From assembly GCF_947502395.1 (NCBI RefSeq), contig NZ_CANMZM010000003.1, positions 372,001 to 436,000 of the forward strand: a stretch of DNA of 64,000 nt, in the 5' to 3' direction. This DNA is from an uncultured Erythrobacter sp. Its GTDB lineage: Bacteria > Pseudomonadota > Alphaproteobacteria > Sphingomonadales > Sphingomonadaceae. The notes beneath the pieces were generated by a model. It worked only from the letters and a program-made list of their open reading frames with translations, did no database searches and was not told where the DNA came from. Below are positions 32,013 to 41,280 of this stretch, in pieces; within the stretch, counting starts at the first letter, position 1; the number at the start of each line of letters is the position of its first letter. A program made the translations under genes and the position numbers.

Positions 32013-33041
32013 ATGAAATTTTCGCGCCTAGGAGACTCCGGCCTCACCGTTTCGAAGCTTTGCCTGGGCTGCATGAGTTATGGCGACAAATCGCGCGGGT
32101 GGCACGGCGATTGGCTGCTCGATGAGGGCGAAAGTCGGCCTTTTTTTCGCCAAGCGCTTGAGGCTGGCATAAATTTCTTTGACACCGCCAATGGCTATGC
32201 TGGCGGGTCATCGGAAGAGATCACTGGCAAACTGCTGAAGGAAATGGCGTTGCGCGACGAAACTGTCGTGGCGACCAAGGCCTTTATCCCGTGGCGCATG
32301 GCTCCCAACGCCGGGATGCTGTCGCGCAAAGCGCTGTTTCAGGCGATCGATGACAGCCTCACACGGCTCGGCATGGATTATGTCGACCTGTTTCAGATTC
32401 ACCGCTGGGATGACGCAACTCCCATCGAAGAAACTATGGAGGCGCTTCACGATATCGTGAAGGCGGGTAAAGCGCGCTATATCGGGGCTTCTTCCATGTA
32501 CGCGTGGCAATTCGCCAAGGCGCAGGAGACCGCGCGAGCCAATGGTTGGACGCGGTTCATCTCGATGCAAAATCAGCTCAATCTTCTCTACCGCGAGGAG
32601 GAGCGCGAAATGCTCCCTTTGTGTGAGGATCAAGGCGTGGGCGTGATACCGTGGAGCCCGCTGGCGCGCGGGCGGTTGGCAAGACCCCTGGGCGAGACGA
32701 CTGTTCGCAGCGAGACCGATGGGGTCGGCAAATCGCTATACAGTGATGACGATGCGGCAGACGCAGCGACTATCAACGCGCTTGCCAAACTTGCTGAGGC
32801 GCGTGGTGTTTCGATGGCGACGCTTGGTCTTGCTTGGCACTACACCAAGCCGGGTGTTTCCGCCCCGATTATCGGCGCAACCAAGCCTCACCATATCGCC
32901 GACGCGGTGGCTGCAATCGATGTGGAATTGACCGCGGAGGAGGTCGCCACGCTGGAGGAGCCATACCGGCCCAAATGGCCCACAGGTCTCGCCATGCCGT
33001 TGCCACCAATGAATCAAGTATCCGTGCTGGGAGAGGGATGA
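32013..33041 (+). CDS. Aldo/keto reductase
   Basis: This NADP(H)-dependent (beta/alpha)8-barrel reductase has 342 residues. The active-site tetrad is readable: Asp and Tyr in FFDTANGYAGG, Lys in VVATKAFIPW and His in LFQIHRWDD. The cofactor segment near the C-terminus is GVSAPIIGATKPHHI. It resembles the YajO/tas-like aldo/keto reductases. The physiological substrate is unknown. AAAGGGAAGAGAACGCC precedes ATG 32013. It lies just before the type IV secretion-like locus but no functional link is visible. Confidence 0.92.
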   Translation: MKFSRLGDSGLTVSKLCLGCMSYGDKSRGWHGDWLLDEGESRPFFRQALEAGINFFDTANGYAGGSSEEITGKLLKEMALRDETVVATKAFIPWRMAPNAGMLSRKALFQAIDDSLTRLGMDYVDLFQIHRWDDATPIEETMEALHDIVKAGKARYIGASSMYAWQFAKAQETARANGWTRFISMQNQLNLLYREEEREMLPLCEDQGVGVIPWSPLARGRLARPLGETTVRSETDGVGKSLYSDDDAADAATINALAKLAEARGVSMATLGLAWHYTKPGVSAPIIGATKPHHIADAVAAIDVELTAEEVATLEEPYRPKWPTGLAMPLPPMNQVSVLGEG

Positions 33042-33178
33042 ATAGGATGCCAGCGTCCACTTAATGCAGCGTACACCAAGGGCAGGTCATCGTGTCCGCT
33101 TGCATCAGATAAAAGGCTGGGCTGTAACACGCTCGTCAATTACGCTAGACAATAGCTGTGTCTCTGGAGAGGGCAGGA

Positions 33179-33865
33179 ATGATTCTCGTGGGTGCGAACC
33201 GAAATATGGTCGCCGTAATCTTGGCTGTGTTTGCAAGCACTTCGCTTGCGACCCCCGCTTTGGCCGATGTGCTTGAGGTGGGACCGGACGGTGCACGCTG
33301 GATCGCGGGCGGTCCGCAGCAACCGATGTCGCAGATCGAACAGTCAGCGAGCCAAGCGCCGGTCGAATTGGCTCGTCCTTTGGTGCCGGAGCAAATTGTA
33401 GGCAACACACAAGCGCATGCGGCTGGTATCCCACCTGAATATGTCGCCAAAATTAGCGAGCTCGCTCAACGCTTTGATCTCAGCCCCGCGCTGCTGGAGG
33501 CGGTGGTCTGGCAGGAAAGCCGCTGGCGCGAGGGTGCGGTGTCGCCTGCGGGCGCAAGGGGCCTTGCACAATTGATGCCGGGCACTGCGCGCGACCTTGG
33601 TGTGGACCCCGATGATCCCATGCAAAACCTTGAGGGCGGGGCGCGATACTTGCGCGCGCAACTCGACCGGTTTGATGGTGATCTTGAAAAAGCGCTCGCT
33701 GCCTATAACGCTGGGCCCGGTAGGGTCGAGCGCGCTGACGGTATTCCGAACATCCGCGAGACACAGCATTACGTTGCGGCTATCTTGGGCCGTCTCGCCA
33801 ACCATTCGCGCCCAATCACGCGGCCTGCGCCTGTGAGCCCCATAAACCTGCCTGTGCAACGCTAG
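33179..33865 (+). CDS. virB1: Lytic transglycosylase of the T4SS-like locus (VirB1 type)
   Basis: The protein has 228 residues with a signal peptide (cleavage near PALADVLE). Its C-terminal half is an SLT/lysozyme-like domain: LSPALLEAVVWQESRWREGA with the catalytic Glu, SPAGARGLAQLMPGTARDLG and LEKALAAYNAGPGRV. VirB1 proteins open the peptidoglycan locally for assembly of the secretion channel. ATG 33179 sits after GAGAGGGCAGG; the GTG at 33158 is an alternative. It is the first gene of eight in the virB-like locus, 11 bp before virB2. Confidence 0.88.
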   Translation: MILVGANRNMVAVILAVFASTSLATPALADVLEVGPDGARWIAGGPQQPMSQIEQSASQAPVELARPLVPEQIVGNTQAHAAGIPPEYVAKISELAQRFDLSPALLEAVVWQESRWREGAVSPAGARGLAQLMPGTARDLGVDPDDPMQNLEGGARYLRAQLDRFDGDLEKALAAYNAGPGRVERADGIPNIRETQHYVAAILGRLANHSRPITRPAPVSPINLPVQR

Positions 33866-33876
33866 GGATCGCGGGA

Positions 33877-34236
33877 ATGAATGAAGCGCATCGTCCAAAA
33901 GACATAAGGGATATGAGAAACAGAATGAAATCGCTCCTTCACTTGCCTGTCCATATGGCTGCTTTCCTGGCATTTTTTGTGATGCCAAGCGCGGCTTTCG
34001 CGCAAAGCACCAATCAAGGCGGTGACCCGATCACCAGTGCATTGCTCTTTATGCAGAGCATCCTGCTAGGCCCCATCGCGACCGCATTGGCTGTTATGGC
34101 TGTGGCGGGAGTGGGCTTTATGATGCTCACTGGCCGGATGAATTGGCGTTATGGCGCGACGGTTATCATCGGTGTTTTCATCATCTTTGGTGCGCCGCGT
34201 CTGGTGGCCACAATTGCTGGCGGGGCAGGGGTTTGA
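33877..34236 (+). CDS. virB2: VirB2/TrbC-type pilin
   Basis: This major pilus subunit is encoded as a 119-residue precursor. A long signal peptide runs to FAQ, with the likely peptidase site after SAAFAQ. The mature product has two hydrophobic helices, ALLFMQSILLGPIATALAVM and YGATVIIGVFIIFGAPRLV, joined by the basic loop GRMNWR. This is the normal VirB2 layout. Internal ATGs at 33913 and 33925 are alternative starts, and the second gives a more standard signal peptide length. The stop is 4 bp before the virB3 start. Confidence 0.85.
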   Translation: MNEAHRPKDIRDMRNRMKSLLHLPVHMAAFLAFFVMPSAAFAQSTNQGGDPITSALLFMQSILLGPIATALAVMAVAGVGFMMLTGRMNWRYGATVIIGVFIIFGAPRLVATIAGGAGV

Positions 34237-34240
34237 TCCG

Positions 34241-34549
34241 TTGAGCGATCTAATCCGCCATCCTGTGCACCGCACGCTTACCCGCCCGCAGATGTTTGCG
34301 GGTGTGACCATGAACTTCTTCATCATTAACATGATGGTGACGACGATAGCTTTTCTGATCCTGGCGGATTTGATGACCAGCTTCTGGATGGTTCTCGTCT
34401 TTCTTCTGGTGCCGATCACCATGCATGTGATTGGCTATTTTGCATCTCTGCGCGAACCGCGCATTTTTGACCTTTGGATCACCAGCGTGTCAAAATGCCC
34501 GCGCGTCCCGAATTACAGGCGGTGGAGCTGCAACAGCTACGCGCCGTAA
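34241..34549 (+). CDS. virB3: VirB3-like inner-membrane protein
   Basis: The 102-residue protein starts at TTG 34241, reading LSDLIRHPVHRTLTRPQMF and then two membrane helices (VTMNFFIINMMVTTIAFLIL and FWMVLVFLLVPITMHVIGYF). It ends REPRIFDLW plus about 20 residues. The PVHR..LTRP motif and helix arrangement are those of VirB3. The open frame starting at 34151 overlaps virB2 and is not used. VirB3 anchors to VirB4 in the inner-membrane complex, and here it lies 39 bp before virB4. Confidence 0.85.
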   Translation: MSDLIRHPVHRTLTRPQMFAGVTMNFFIINMMVTTIAFLILADLMTSFWMVLVFLLVPITMHVIGYFASLREPRIFDLWITSVSKCPRVPNYRRWSCNSYAP

Positions 34550-34588
34550 CGGCTTGAATTTGAGGCCTTTGAAGGAGGGCCTACGCGA

Positions 34589-37030
34589 ATGGTGAATTGG
34601 ATCGGACCTGCTGCTTGGAGCGCCAAAGAAGCGCTGGCTGGCGATCGCCTGCCGTATGAGCGACTTATCGATGAGAGTACGGTTCTGCTTCGCGATGGCT
34701 CGGTGATGAGTGCGATTCAGGTGCCGGGCCTTCTGTTTGAAACCGAGGACTCAGATGCGCTCAATTCGCACGCAGCGACCCGCGAGGTGGTGCTGCGCTC
34801 GACGCTGGATGCGCGCTTTGTGCTCTATCATCATGTGATCCGCAGGCGGGTGGAGGTGGAGCTTGATGCAGAGTTTCCCGACGCGCTCTCCCGACACATC
34901 GATGCACGCTGGAAAGAGCGGCTCGCGGGTGGCGCACTGTTCATTAATGATCAGTTTGTGACCCTAATTCGCCGCCCGGCGCGCGGGAAAACGGGACTGC
35001 CAGAGCGGATCGCAAAGTTTTTCTCGCGTCATCGGCAAGAGGAATTGGAAGCCGATCCCAAAGATATTCGCAGCCTTAAGGCGGCGGTCACGGGATTAAC
35101 GGCTTCACTGTCACCCTATGGCGCGAGCGTGTTGGGCGATTACAACGCGCCAGCTGGAGGCACCAATTCGGAAATGCTCGAGCTGCTGTCGGCGCTCTAC
35201 AATGGCGAGATGCGACCGGTGCGTCGCCCAGCGGACGACACCGATATCGGCCATATGCTTCCCTATCGCCGGGCGAGCTTTGGGCTCGACGCTATGGAGC
35301 TGAAAGGCTCTGGTCAGCCGGAATTTGCGGCCATGCTAGGGCTCAAGGAATATCCTGAGGCGACCTCACCTGGCCTCCTCGATCCGCTCCTTCGCTTGCC
35401 GTTCGAGATGATCGTGACCGAAAGCTATGCACCCAATGAGCGTACCACGGCGCGCGAGAGGATTGACTTGGCGCTTCGCCGTTCGCGTTCGGTTGATGAA
35501 GAGGCTGCGGCTGAACGCTCTGATATGATGGCGGCGCGCGATGCTTTGGGGAACGGCGCGGTTGGCTTTGGCGATCATCACCTGACCGTGCTCGTGCGTG
35601 AGCGGGCGCTGGATCGGCTCGATGACGCGTGTGCGTCTGCCGCAGCAGCGCTGGCCGACACCGGCGCGATTGCGGTGCGCGAAGACACCAATCTGGAGCC
35701 AAGCTTCTGGGCGCAATTCCCCGGAAACGAGGATTATGTGGTGCGCCGCGCGCTGATCTCCTCTGCCAATATGGCAAGCTTTGGCAGCTATCATGGCTTT
35801 GCTCTGGGCCAGGCTGCGGGCAACCATTGGGGTGATGCGGTGACATTGCTGGAGACAACCAGCGCGACCCCGTTCTTCTTCAACTTCCACCACGGCGACC
35901 TTGGCAATTTCTCGGTCATCGGCCCATCTGGCTCGGGCAAGACCGTAGTGATGAACTTCCTCGCGGCTCAGGCGCAAAAGTTCAAACCGCGCACGATCCT
36001 GTTCGACAAGGATCGCGGCGCGGAGCTGTTCATTCGTGGGATCGGCGGGCGCTATGACAGGATCAATCCGGGTCAGCCTACGGGCTTCAACCCGCTCGCG
36101 CTGCCCGATACGGCGGCGAACAAGGCCTTTCTGCGCGATTGGCTTGGCGTGCTGCTCGATGCCAATGGACCAGAGGAATATGCGACGATTAGCGCAGCGG
36201 TGGATGCGACCTATTCCAATGATCCTTCGCTGCGCCGCCTGCGGCATTTCAAGGAGCTGCTAGCGGGTGCGCGCCGTCCGGAGCAGGGCGATCTTGCGGA
36301 TCGGTTGAGTGCATGGATTGGGACCTCATCGGGTGAAGGTGGCGAGCACGCCTGGCTGTTTGACAATGAGGCTGATGCGCTCGACCTCGATAGCCGCGTG
36401 TTGGGCTTTGACATGACGCAGCTGCTCGAGAATCCGCGCCTTCGCACGCCAACAATGATGTATCTCTTCCACCGCATTGATGAACGGCTGGATGGCGAGC
36501 CCACCATGATCCTCATCGATGAAGGGTGGAAGGCCCTCGACGACGAGGTGTTCGCAGCGCGTATTCGCGATTGGCTGAAAACACTGCGGAAACGCAATGC
36601 GCTGGTTGGGTTCGCGACGCAGAGTGCCAAGGATGCGCTCGAAAGCCGTATCTCAACCGCACTGGTTGAGCAGACCGCAACAATGATCTTTATGCCAAAC
36701 AGCCGTGCACGTCCTGAGGACTATTGCGACGGCTTTGGCCTGACTGACCATGAGCTCGCGCTGATCCGCTCGCTCCCGGCGCATTCGCGTTGTTTCCTTG
36801 TGCGTCAGCCCGATGCGTCTGTGGTGGTGCGTCTTGACCTCTCAGGGGCACCTGAAGTGCTGACTATCCTGTCGGGCCGGGAGGCAGCTGTGCGCCGTCT
36901 TGACCTCTTGCGTGAGGCCGTCGGCGATGCGCCTAGTGAGTGGTACCCGGCTCTGACCAACACAGTGTGGCCTGATGGGTCTGGTGAGATCAACCAAGAC
37001 GGCACTCCCGTGTGGCAGGCGGCGGAATGA
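34589..37030 (+). CDS. virB4: VirB4-family type IV secretion ATPase
   Basis: The protein has 813 residues, typical for VirB4. The N-terminal CagE/TrbE domain ends near residue 420. The ATPase half has Walker A GPSGSGKTVVMNFL at about 445, the following ILFDKDRGAELFIRGIGG, Walker B TMILIDEGWKAL at about 640, and GFATQSAKDALESRIST downstream. VirB4 powers pilus assembly and substrate transfer at the base of the channel. ATG 34589 follows GAAGGAGGG. Its stop overlaps the start of virB6 by four bases (ATGA). The large antisense open frames are shadows. Confidence 0.93.
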   Translation: MVNWIGPAAWSAKEALAGDRLPYERLIDESTVLLRDGSVMSAIQVPGLLFETEDSDALNSHAATREVVLRSTLDARFVLYHHVIRRRVEVELDAEFPDALSRHIDARWKERLAGGALFINDQFVTLIRRPARGKTGLPERIAKFFSRHRQEELEADPKDIRSLKAAVTGLTASLSPYGASVLGDYNAPAGGTNSEMLELLSALYNGEMRPVRRPADDTDIGHMLPYRRASFGLDAMELKGSGQPEFAAMLGLKEYPEATSPGLLDPLLRLPFEMIVTESYAPNERTTARERIDLALRRSRSVDEEAAAERSDMMAARDALGNGAVGFGDHHLTVLVRERALDRLDDACASAAAALADTGAIAVREDTNLEPSFWAQFPGNEDYVVRRALISSANMASFGSYHGFALGQAAGNHWGDAVTLLETTSATPFFFNFHHGDLGNFSVIGPSGSGKTVVMNFLAAQAQKFKPRTILFDKDRGAELFIRGIGGRYDRINPGQPTGFNPLALPDTAANKAFLRDWLGVLLDANGPEEYATISAAVDATYSNDPSLRRLRHFKELLAGARRPEQGDLADRLSAWIGTSSGEGGEHAWLFDNEADALDLDSRVLGFDMTQLLENPRLRTPTMMYLFHRIDERLDGEPTMILIDEGWKALDDEVFAARIRDWLKTLRKRNALVGFATQSAKDALESRISTALVEQTATMIFMPNSRARPEDYCDGFGLTDHELALIRSLPAHSRCFLVRQPDASVVVRLDLSGAPEVLTILSGREAAVRRLDLLREAVGDAPSEWYPALTNTVWPDGSGEINQDGTPVWQAAE

Positions 37031-38208
37031 CGACAGCTTGCGATCTTGCTGCCGAGGAGATGGGCTCGGGCGTTGCTGGGGCCCTCACGGCGGTTGACTG
37101 CATCGCCAGCGAGGTGAGCGAGCAAGCGTTCGAGCGGCTCGATGGCGAATTGGGTACGGCCTTGGTGATCGCGCTCACGCTCTACATCGCCTTCTTCGGG
37201 ATTGGCGTCATGCTGGGCCGTTCAAACCTTTCGGTTCGAGCCGTCATCCCCAAGATGCTGACGATTGGCCTCGTCATGGCCTTCGCCACCAGCTTCGCTG
37301 TCTTTTCGACCGTGTTCTACAATCTGTTTGTGGCGACACCCGATTTTCTCGCCGGAGTGATCACCGATAGCGACGGCTCAGCCACCGCGACCTTTGCACT
37401 CAAACTCGATATTGTCTTCCTTGCGATTCAAGATGCGAGCACGGGGATTGAAGACATTAGCGCATTCTCACCGCCGGGCATGATGTGGATTGGAGCGATG
37501 TTGCTGCTGATTGGCACCGTGGGGCTTTTGGTCACGGCTCGCATTGGTTTGGCACTCTTGCTCGCCGTGGGTCCGATCTTTGTGGTCTTGGCATTGTTCA
37601 ACGGTACGCGCGGACTGTTCGTCGGCTGGCTCAAGGGCATGGTGATGCTCGCACTCGCCCCGCTCTTCGCAGTGGTGGGTGGGTCGCTGATGTTGGAGAT
37701 GGCAGTACCGATCCTATCGGCTTTGGTTGCTTCACCCGGACAGATCGATCAACAGGCAGCTATGGCGTTTTTCCTCGTGGGCTTTGTCCACTGCATGCTG
37801 ATGCTCATGGTCCTTTACGTTGGCTCAAAAATGGTGAGCGGCTGGCAGGTCTTCGGCTTGGCGACGCCAGATGTTGCCACCGCACCCAATTCAGAAAATT
37901 ACCGTGCAGGTGCTCCGGCTCCGCTCGCACCCATTCCCGTTCGCTCTGCGCAAACTGCGCAAACCGCATTCGCACAGGGCGGCCAGCGGCGTATCGATGT
38001 GACTGTGCCATCATCGGTTGCAGCCAATGATACGGGAAGCAATTCGGGTACAAACACAGTTCGTGAGACCAAGGTGTTCGCCACCAGTTCTGGCAACGGT
38101 CAAAGCTCGCCTGCGTCCCCTAGCGCCTCGCGGACCAGGGGCATTGGCAATCGCTTCCGTTCGGCCGCTTCGACAAGCGCTGCACCCAAATCGGAGACTC
38201 ATTCATGA
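37027..38208 (+). CDS. virB6: VirB6/TrbL-like polytopic membrane protein
   Basis: The 393-residue protein has about six membrane helices in residues 35-275. Examples are TALVIALTLYIAFFGIGVML, MMWIGAMLLLIGTVGLLVTA and AMAFFLVGFVHCMLMLMVLY. Helix order and the internal Trp of GLFVGWLKGMVMLALAPLF match the VirB6 family. A disordered Ser/Thr/Ala-rich tail of about 110 residues follows. VirB6 lines the inner-membrane passage. ATG 37027 overlaps the virB4 stop. The stop at 38208 overlaps the virB9 start (ATGA). Confidence 0.88.
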   Translation: MTTACDLAAEEMGSGVAGALTAVDCIASEVSEQAFERLDGELGTALVIALTLYIAFFGIGVMLGRSNLSVRAVIPKMLTIGLVMAFATSFAVFSTVFYNLFVATPDFLAGVITDSDGSATATFALKLDIVFLAIQDASTGIEDISAFSPPGMMWIGAMLLLIGTVGLLVTARIGLALLLAVGPIFVVLALFNGTRGLFVGWLKGMVMLALAPLFAVVGGSLMLEMAVPILSALVASPGQIDQQAAMAFFLVGFVHCMLMLMVLYVGSKMVSGWQVFGLATPDVATAPNSENYRAGAPAPLAPIPVRSAQTAQTAFAQGGQRRIDVTVPSSVAANDTGSNSGTNTVRETKVFATSSGNGQSSPASPSASRTRGIGNRFRSAASTSAAPKSETHS

Positions 38209-39029
38209 TCCGTGCCGACACTCTTCGGCTCTCTCTTTTCGCTTGTGCGTTTGCGCTTGCAGCGCCGGTTGCCGCTCAGGATGATGAGCTCCAGCCCATT
38301 GCTGATCCGCGTCTTGTTACCCAGGTTTTTGATGAAACACAGGTTTACACGGTAAAGGGCCGAGTGAAGGTTCAGACCACTATCAAATTCGCTCCTGACG
38401 AGGTGATCCAGAACGTCGCAATCGGGGACAGTGGCGCTTGGCAGGTTCAACCCAATCAGGCGCAAACCCTGCTATTCGTCAAGCCGCTTGCGACCAATGC
38501 GCAGACCAATATGACGGTGGTGACAAGCCGCCGGACCTACCTGTTCGACCTTGATGCAAGTCCCCGGAACGCGCCGCTCTATGTGCTGCAATTCCGTTAT
38601 CCGGCACTGGAGCGCGCAGCGGAGGAGGCCGAGATTGCTGCGGCCGCTCAGGCAGAGCGAGAAGCGGCCAGTGCCCTGGAGCTGGAAGCGGCGAATGATC
38701 CCTTTGCTGTGGTGGATCCTGCAAGGCTCAACTTTGAATGGGCGCCTGCGGGAGAGAGCGATCTGTTCCCGGCGCGTGCCTATGACGATGGCGAAGCCCT
38801 CTTCCTCACATGGCCAGCGGGCACGCCTATTCCCGCCATTTTGGTGACCAATGAAGAGGGCGATGAGGGGCCGGTCAACTTCACCGTGCGTGGCGAGACA
38901 GTTGTAGTCGACAACGTGCCCACGCAAATCATTCTGCGCTCAGGAAAAGAGCGCGCAACGCTCACCAATCTGGGCCCCACATCCTCACGCAGTGCCAGCG
39001 CCAATGGCGAACGCGCGCGCGGATCATAA
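38205..39029 (+). CDS. virB9: VirB9/TrbG-type outer-membrane complex protein
   Basis: The 274-residue protein has a signal peptide ending near PVAAQ. The N-terminal beta domain reads ADPRLVTQVFDETQVYTVKG, then DEVIQNVAIGDSGAW and ATNAQTNMTVVTSRRTYLFD. The C-terminal domain, LFPARAYDDGEALFLTWPAG to IILRSGKERATL, normally binds the lipoprotein VirB7. No virB7 gene is present. The length matches VirB9. ATG 38205 overlaps the virB6 stop, and virB10 follows after 15 bp. Confidence 0.9.
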   Translation: MIRADTLRLSLFACAFALAAPVAAQDDELQPIADPRLVTQVFDETQVYTVKGRVKVQTTIKFAPDEVIQNVAIGDSGAWQVQPNQAQTLLFVKPLATNAQTNMTVVTSRRTYLFDLDASPRNAPLYVLQFRYPALERAAEEAEIAAAAQAEREAASALELEAANDPFAVVDPARLNFEWAPAGESDLFPARAYDDGEALFLTWPAGTPIPAILVTNEEGDEGPVNFTVRGETVVVDNVPTQIILRSGKERATLTNLGPTSSRSASANGERARGS

Positions 39030-39044
39030 GAGGGAGATGACATA

Positions 39045-40172
39045 ATGCGTCTTGCAATGCGACTTCCGTCCAAACCCGGCGACAAAGCGGGATCAGATAT
39101 CGACCCGCGCGAAGGCGAATCCGCCGAGGTTATCGATCTTGCAAGCCGCAATGGCTTCTCCGCTGTTGCGGAGCGCAAGACCGCAACGGAAGGGCTCGGT
39201 CTGGCTGCTGGTGTTGCGCTTGTTGGCCTGCTTGGAGCAGTAACGTTTTGGGCAATGAACGCGGCGCAGTTGCCCGAAGGCGAAACGGTCGCAACCACTG
39301 TGCCAGAGCCTGTGCCGGCGGCTGTTCCACCTGCTGGTCCGGTTCAGGTGACAGCACCGGTGCCCGTTGCCCCGCTAACCGATCCTGCACTGGCGCCTGT
39401 CCTCGCAAATCAGCCTGCGTCCGTCGTCGGGCCCGCGACCAATCCATACGCGAGTCCGTCGCTTGTGTTCGATGCAAGCGCGGCTGCGCGTCAGGCGACA
39501 GATGCAGCGGAAGCGGTGGCCGCGCCCACTGCTGCAACGGCAATCAACGCAAACGGCGCGGGAAGCGCTGCGGCTCAGTTCGCCAGCCGGATTGGAGGAG
39601 TGGGAGGTGCACCCGCTCAGGCTCGCGCAATGACCAACCCTTCAACCACTGTCACTGAAGGCACGATGATCCCCGCGATCCTTGAGACCGCGATCAACAC
39701 CGACGTGCCCGGCTATGTCCGTGCAGTGGTGAGCCAGGACGTGCGCAGCTTTGATGGCACAAAGGTATTGGTCCCGCGTTCCTCGCGCCTGATCGGTCAG
39801 TATCAGTCCGGCGTGCAGCAAGGGCAAAAGCGCGCCTATGTCATTTGGACGCGGCTCATCAGGCCCGATGGCGCATCTGTGAATATTGCATCGCCTGCTG
39901 TCGGCTTCGACGGAACAACGGGCCTTGCAGGTGATGTGAACAATCACTTCTTCCGCCGCTTTGGTTCGGCCATGTTGCTTTCTGTGATCGGCGGGCTTGG
40001 CACGATCGCTTCTGGCGGAACCTCAGTGGTCCTTGGCGGAGCAGGGCAGAGCGCTGCCTCGATTGCTGCTCAGCAGGATGGTCAAATCGGCCCGACCATT
40101 CGCGTCCACATGGGTGAGCCGATCCGTGTCTTCACCGCGCGCGACCTGGACTTCACGGCTGTAAGCGAGTGA
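39045..40172 (+). CDS. virB10: VirB10/TrbI-type envelope-spanning protein
   Basis: The 375-residue protein has a short cytoplasmic N-terminus, one membrane helix (LGLAAGVALVGLLGAVTFWA) and a Pro/Val/Ala-rich periplasmic linker (about 90-170). The conserved TrbI beta-barrel follows: TEGTMIPAILETAINTDVPG, VLVPRSSRLIGQYQSGV and VGFDGTTGLAGDVNNHFFRR. The antenna region LLSVIGGLGTIASGG and IRVHMGEPIRVFTARDLDF close the protein. VirB10 links the inner ATPases to the outer core. The stop overlaps the virB11 start (GTGA-type overlap). Confidence 0.92.
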   Translation: MRLAMRLPSKPGDKAGSDIDPREGESAEVIDLASRNGFSAVAERKTATEGLGLAAGVALVGLLGAVTFWAMNAAQLPEGETVATTVPEPVPAAVPPAGPVQVTAPVPVAPLTDPALAPVLANQPASVVGPATNPYASPSLVFDASAAARQATDAAEAVAAPTAATAINANGAGSAAAQFASRIGGVGGAPAQARAMTNPSTTVTEGTMIPAILETAINTDVPGYVRAVVSQDVRSFDGTKVLVPRSSRLIGQYQSGVQQGQKRAYVIWTRLIRPDGASVNIASPAVGFDGTTGLAGDVNNHFFRRFGSAMLLSVIGGLGTIASGGTSVVLGGAGQSAASIAAQQDGQIGPTIRVHMGEPIRVFTARDLDFTAVSE

Positions 40173-41227
40173 GTGCGGACATCCATCCTATAGCCTCCGG
40201 GGCGGGACCGGATGACGCAAATGCGGATGATGTGATCGCTCATGACAACCTCATCAGCGGTGAGCGTAGCGTCTATCTTGAGGCCTATCTCGCCCCTTTC
40301 AAGCGTTGGTTAGATCGCGACACGGTGACCGAGATTATGGTCAATCAACCTGGAGAGGTTTGGATCGAAGATGCCCTCGATCCCGGCATGAAGAAGATCG
40401 TCACGCCCGAGATCGACGATCGGCTTGTGCAGCGGCTGGCAGAACAGGTCGCACGGGTGAGCCATCAGGGCATCAACCGCGAGCACCCTCTTTTGGGCGC
40501 AACACTGCCTGCCAAAGGTAATGAGGGTGGCGCGCGCATTCAGTTTTGCGGTCCTCCGGCGAGCCGACAGCACTGGGTCATGGCGATCCGCCGTCACCGC
40601 AGATTGGACCTGCCGCTCGATGCTTATGACACCGGTCCTTTAACGGGCGAGGCATCGGTTTCGATGCCCGATGCCAATGAAGAACCTATCGCGTTTCTTC
40701 GCGCGGCGATCCAGCATCGTCGCACCATCCTGATCTCGGGCGGGACCAGCACGGGCAAAACCACCTTCCTCAACGCCATGCTGGGCGAAATCCCCCGCGA
40801 AGAGCGTGTGGTGATGGTGGAAGACACACCTGAGCTTAAGTTCCCGGGCGAAAACGCGGTCGGTCTTGTGGCCGTGAAAGGCGAACTGGGTGAAGCCAAG
40901 GTAACACCTAATGAGCTGCTTCAGGCTGCTTTGCGCCTACGGCCTGATCGGATCGTCTTGGGTGAGCTTCGCGGGGCGGAGAGCGTCTCATTCTTGCGTG
41001 CGATTAACACCGGTCATCCAGGCAGCTTCTCGACCATCCACGCCAACTCCTTGCGCGGTGCGCTTGAGCAATTGTCGCTGATGGTGATGCAGACTGGCAT
41101 TGGTCTTACTCGCCAAGACACGATTGAGTATGCCGCGAGCGTGATCGACGTGATCGTGCAGTTAGGCCGGGATGAAACCGGGAAACGCGGAATCAGCGCC
41201 ATTGCGGACAGCAAGTCTTTGCTTTGA
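40169..41227 (+). CDS. virB11: VirB11-type secretion ATPase
   Basis: This hexameric traffic ATPase has 352 residues. The N-terminal domain (WLDRDTVTEIMVNQPGEVWI) is followed by the ATPase domain. That domain has Walker A ISGGTSTGKTTFLNAM near residue 190, the Asp box VMVEDTPELKF, Walker B LRPDRIVLGELRGAE and the His box GHPGSFSTIHANS. GTG 40169 overlaps the virB10 stop. It is the last virB-like gene; ppk starts 53 bp downstream on the same strand. No coupling protein (VirD4) follows. Confidence 0.92.
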   Translation: MSADIHPIASGAGPDDANADDVIAHDNLISGERSVYLEAYLAPFKRWLDRDTVTEIMVNQPGEVWIEDALDPGMKKIVTPEIDDRLVQRLAEQVARVSHQGINREHPLLGATLPAKGNEGGARIQFCGPPASRQHWVMAIRRHRRLDLPLDAYDTGPLTGEASVSMPDANEEPIAFLRAAIQHRRTILISGGTSTGKTTFLNAMLGEIPREERVVMVEDTPELKFPGENAVGLVAVKGELGEAKVTPNELLQAALRLRPDRIVLGELRGAESVSFLRAINTGHPGSFSTIHANSLRGALEQLSLMVMQTGIGLTRQDTIEYAASVIDVIVQLGRDETGKRGISAIADSKSLL

Positions 41228-41280
41228 CTTTCCCGAGACAATCGCCATTTGGGGTTGTGCAATAGGTGAACAGCAAAGCG

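Noticed and set aside
35366..36247. 293-codon antisense open frame within virB4
   Set aside because: Shadow of a G+C-rich gene; no ribosome site and no protein family, while the sense strand encodes clear VirB4 motifs.
33179..41227. Reading the virB-like locus as an integrative conjugative element
   Set aside because: No relaxase, coupling protein, integrase or flanking direct repeats were found. The nearby tRNA-Arg is 4.7 kb away, beyond ppk, ppx and a transporter gene.
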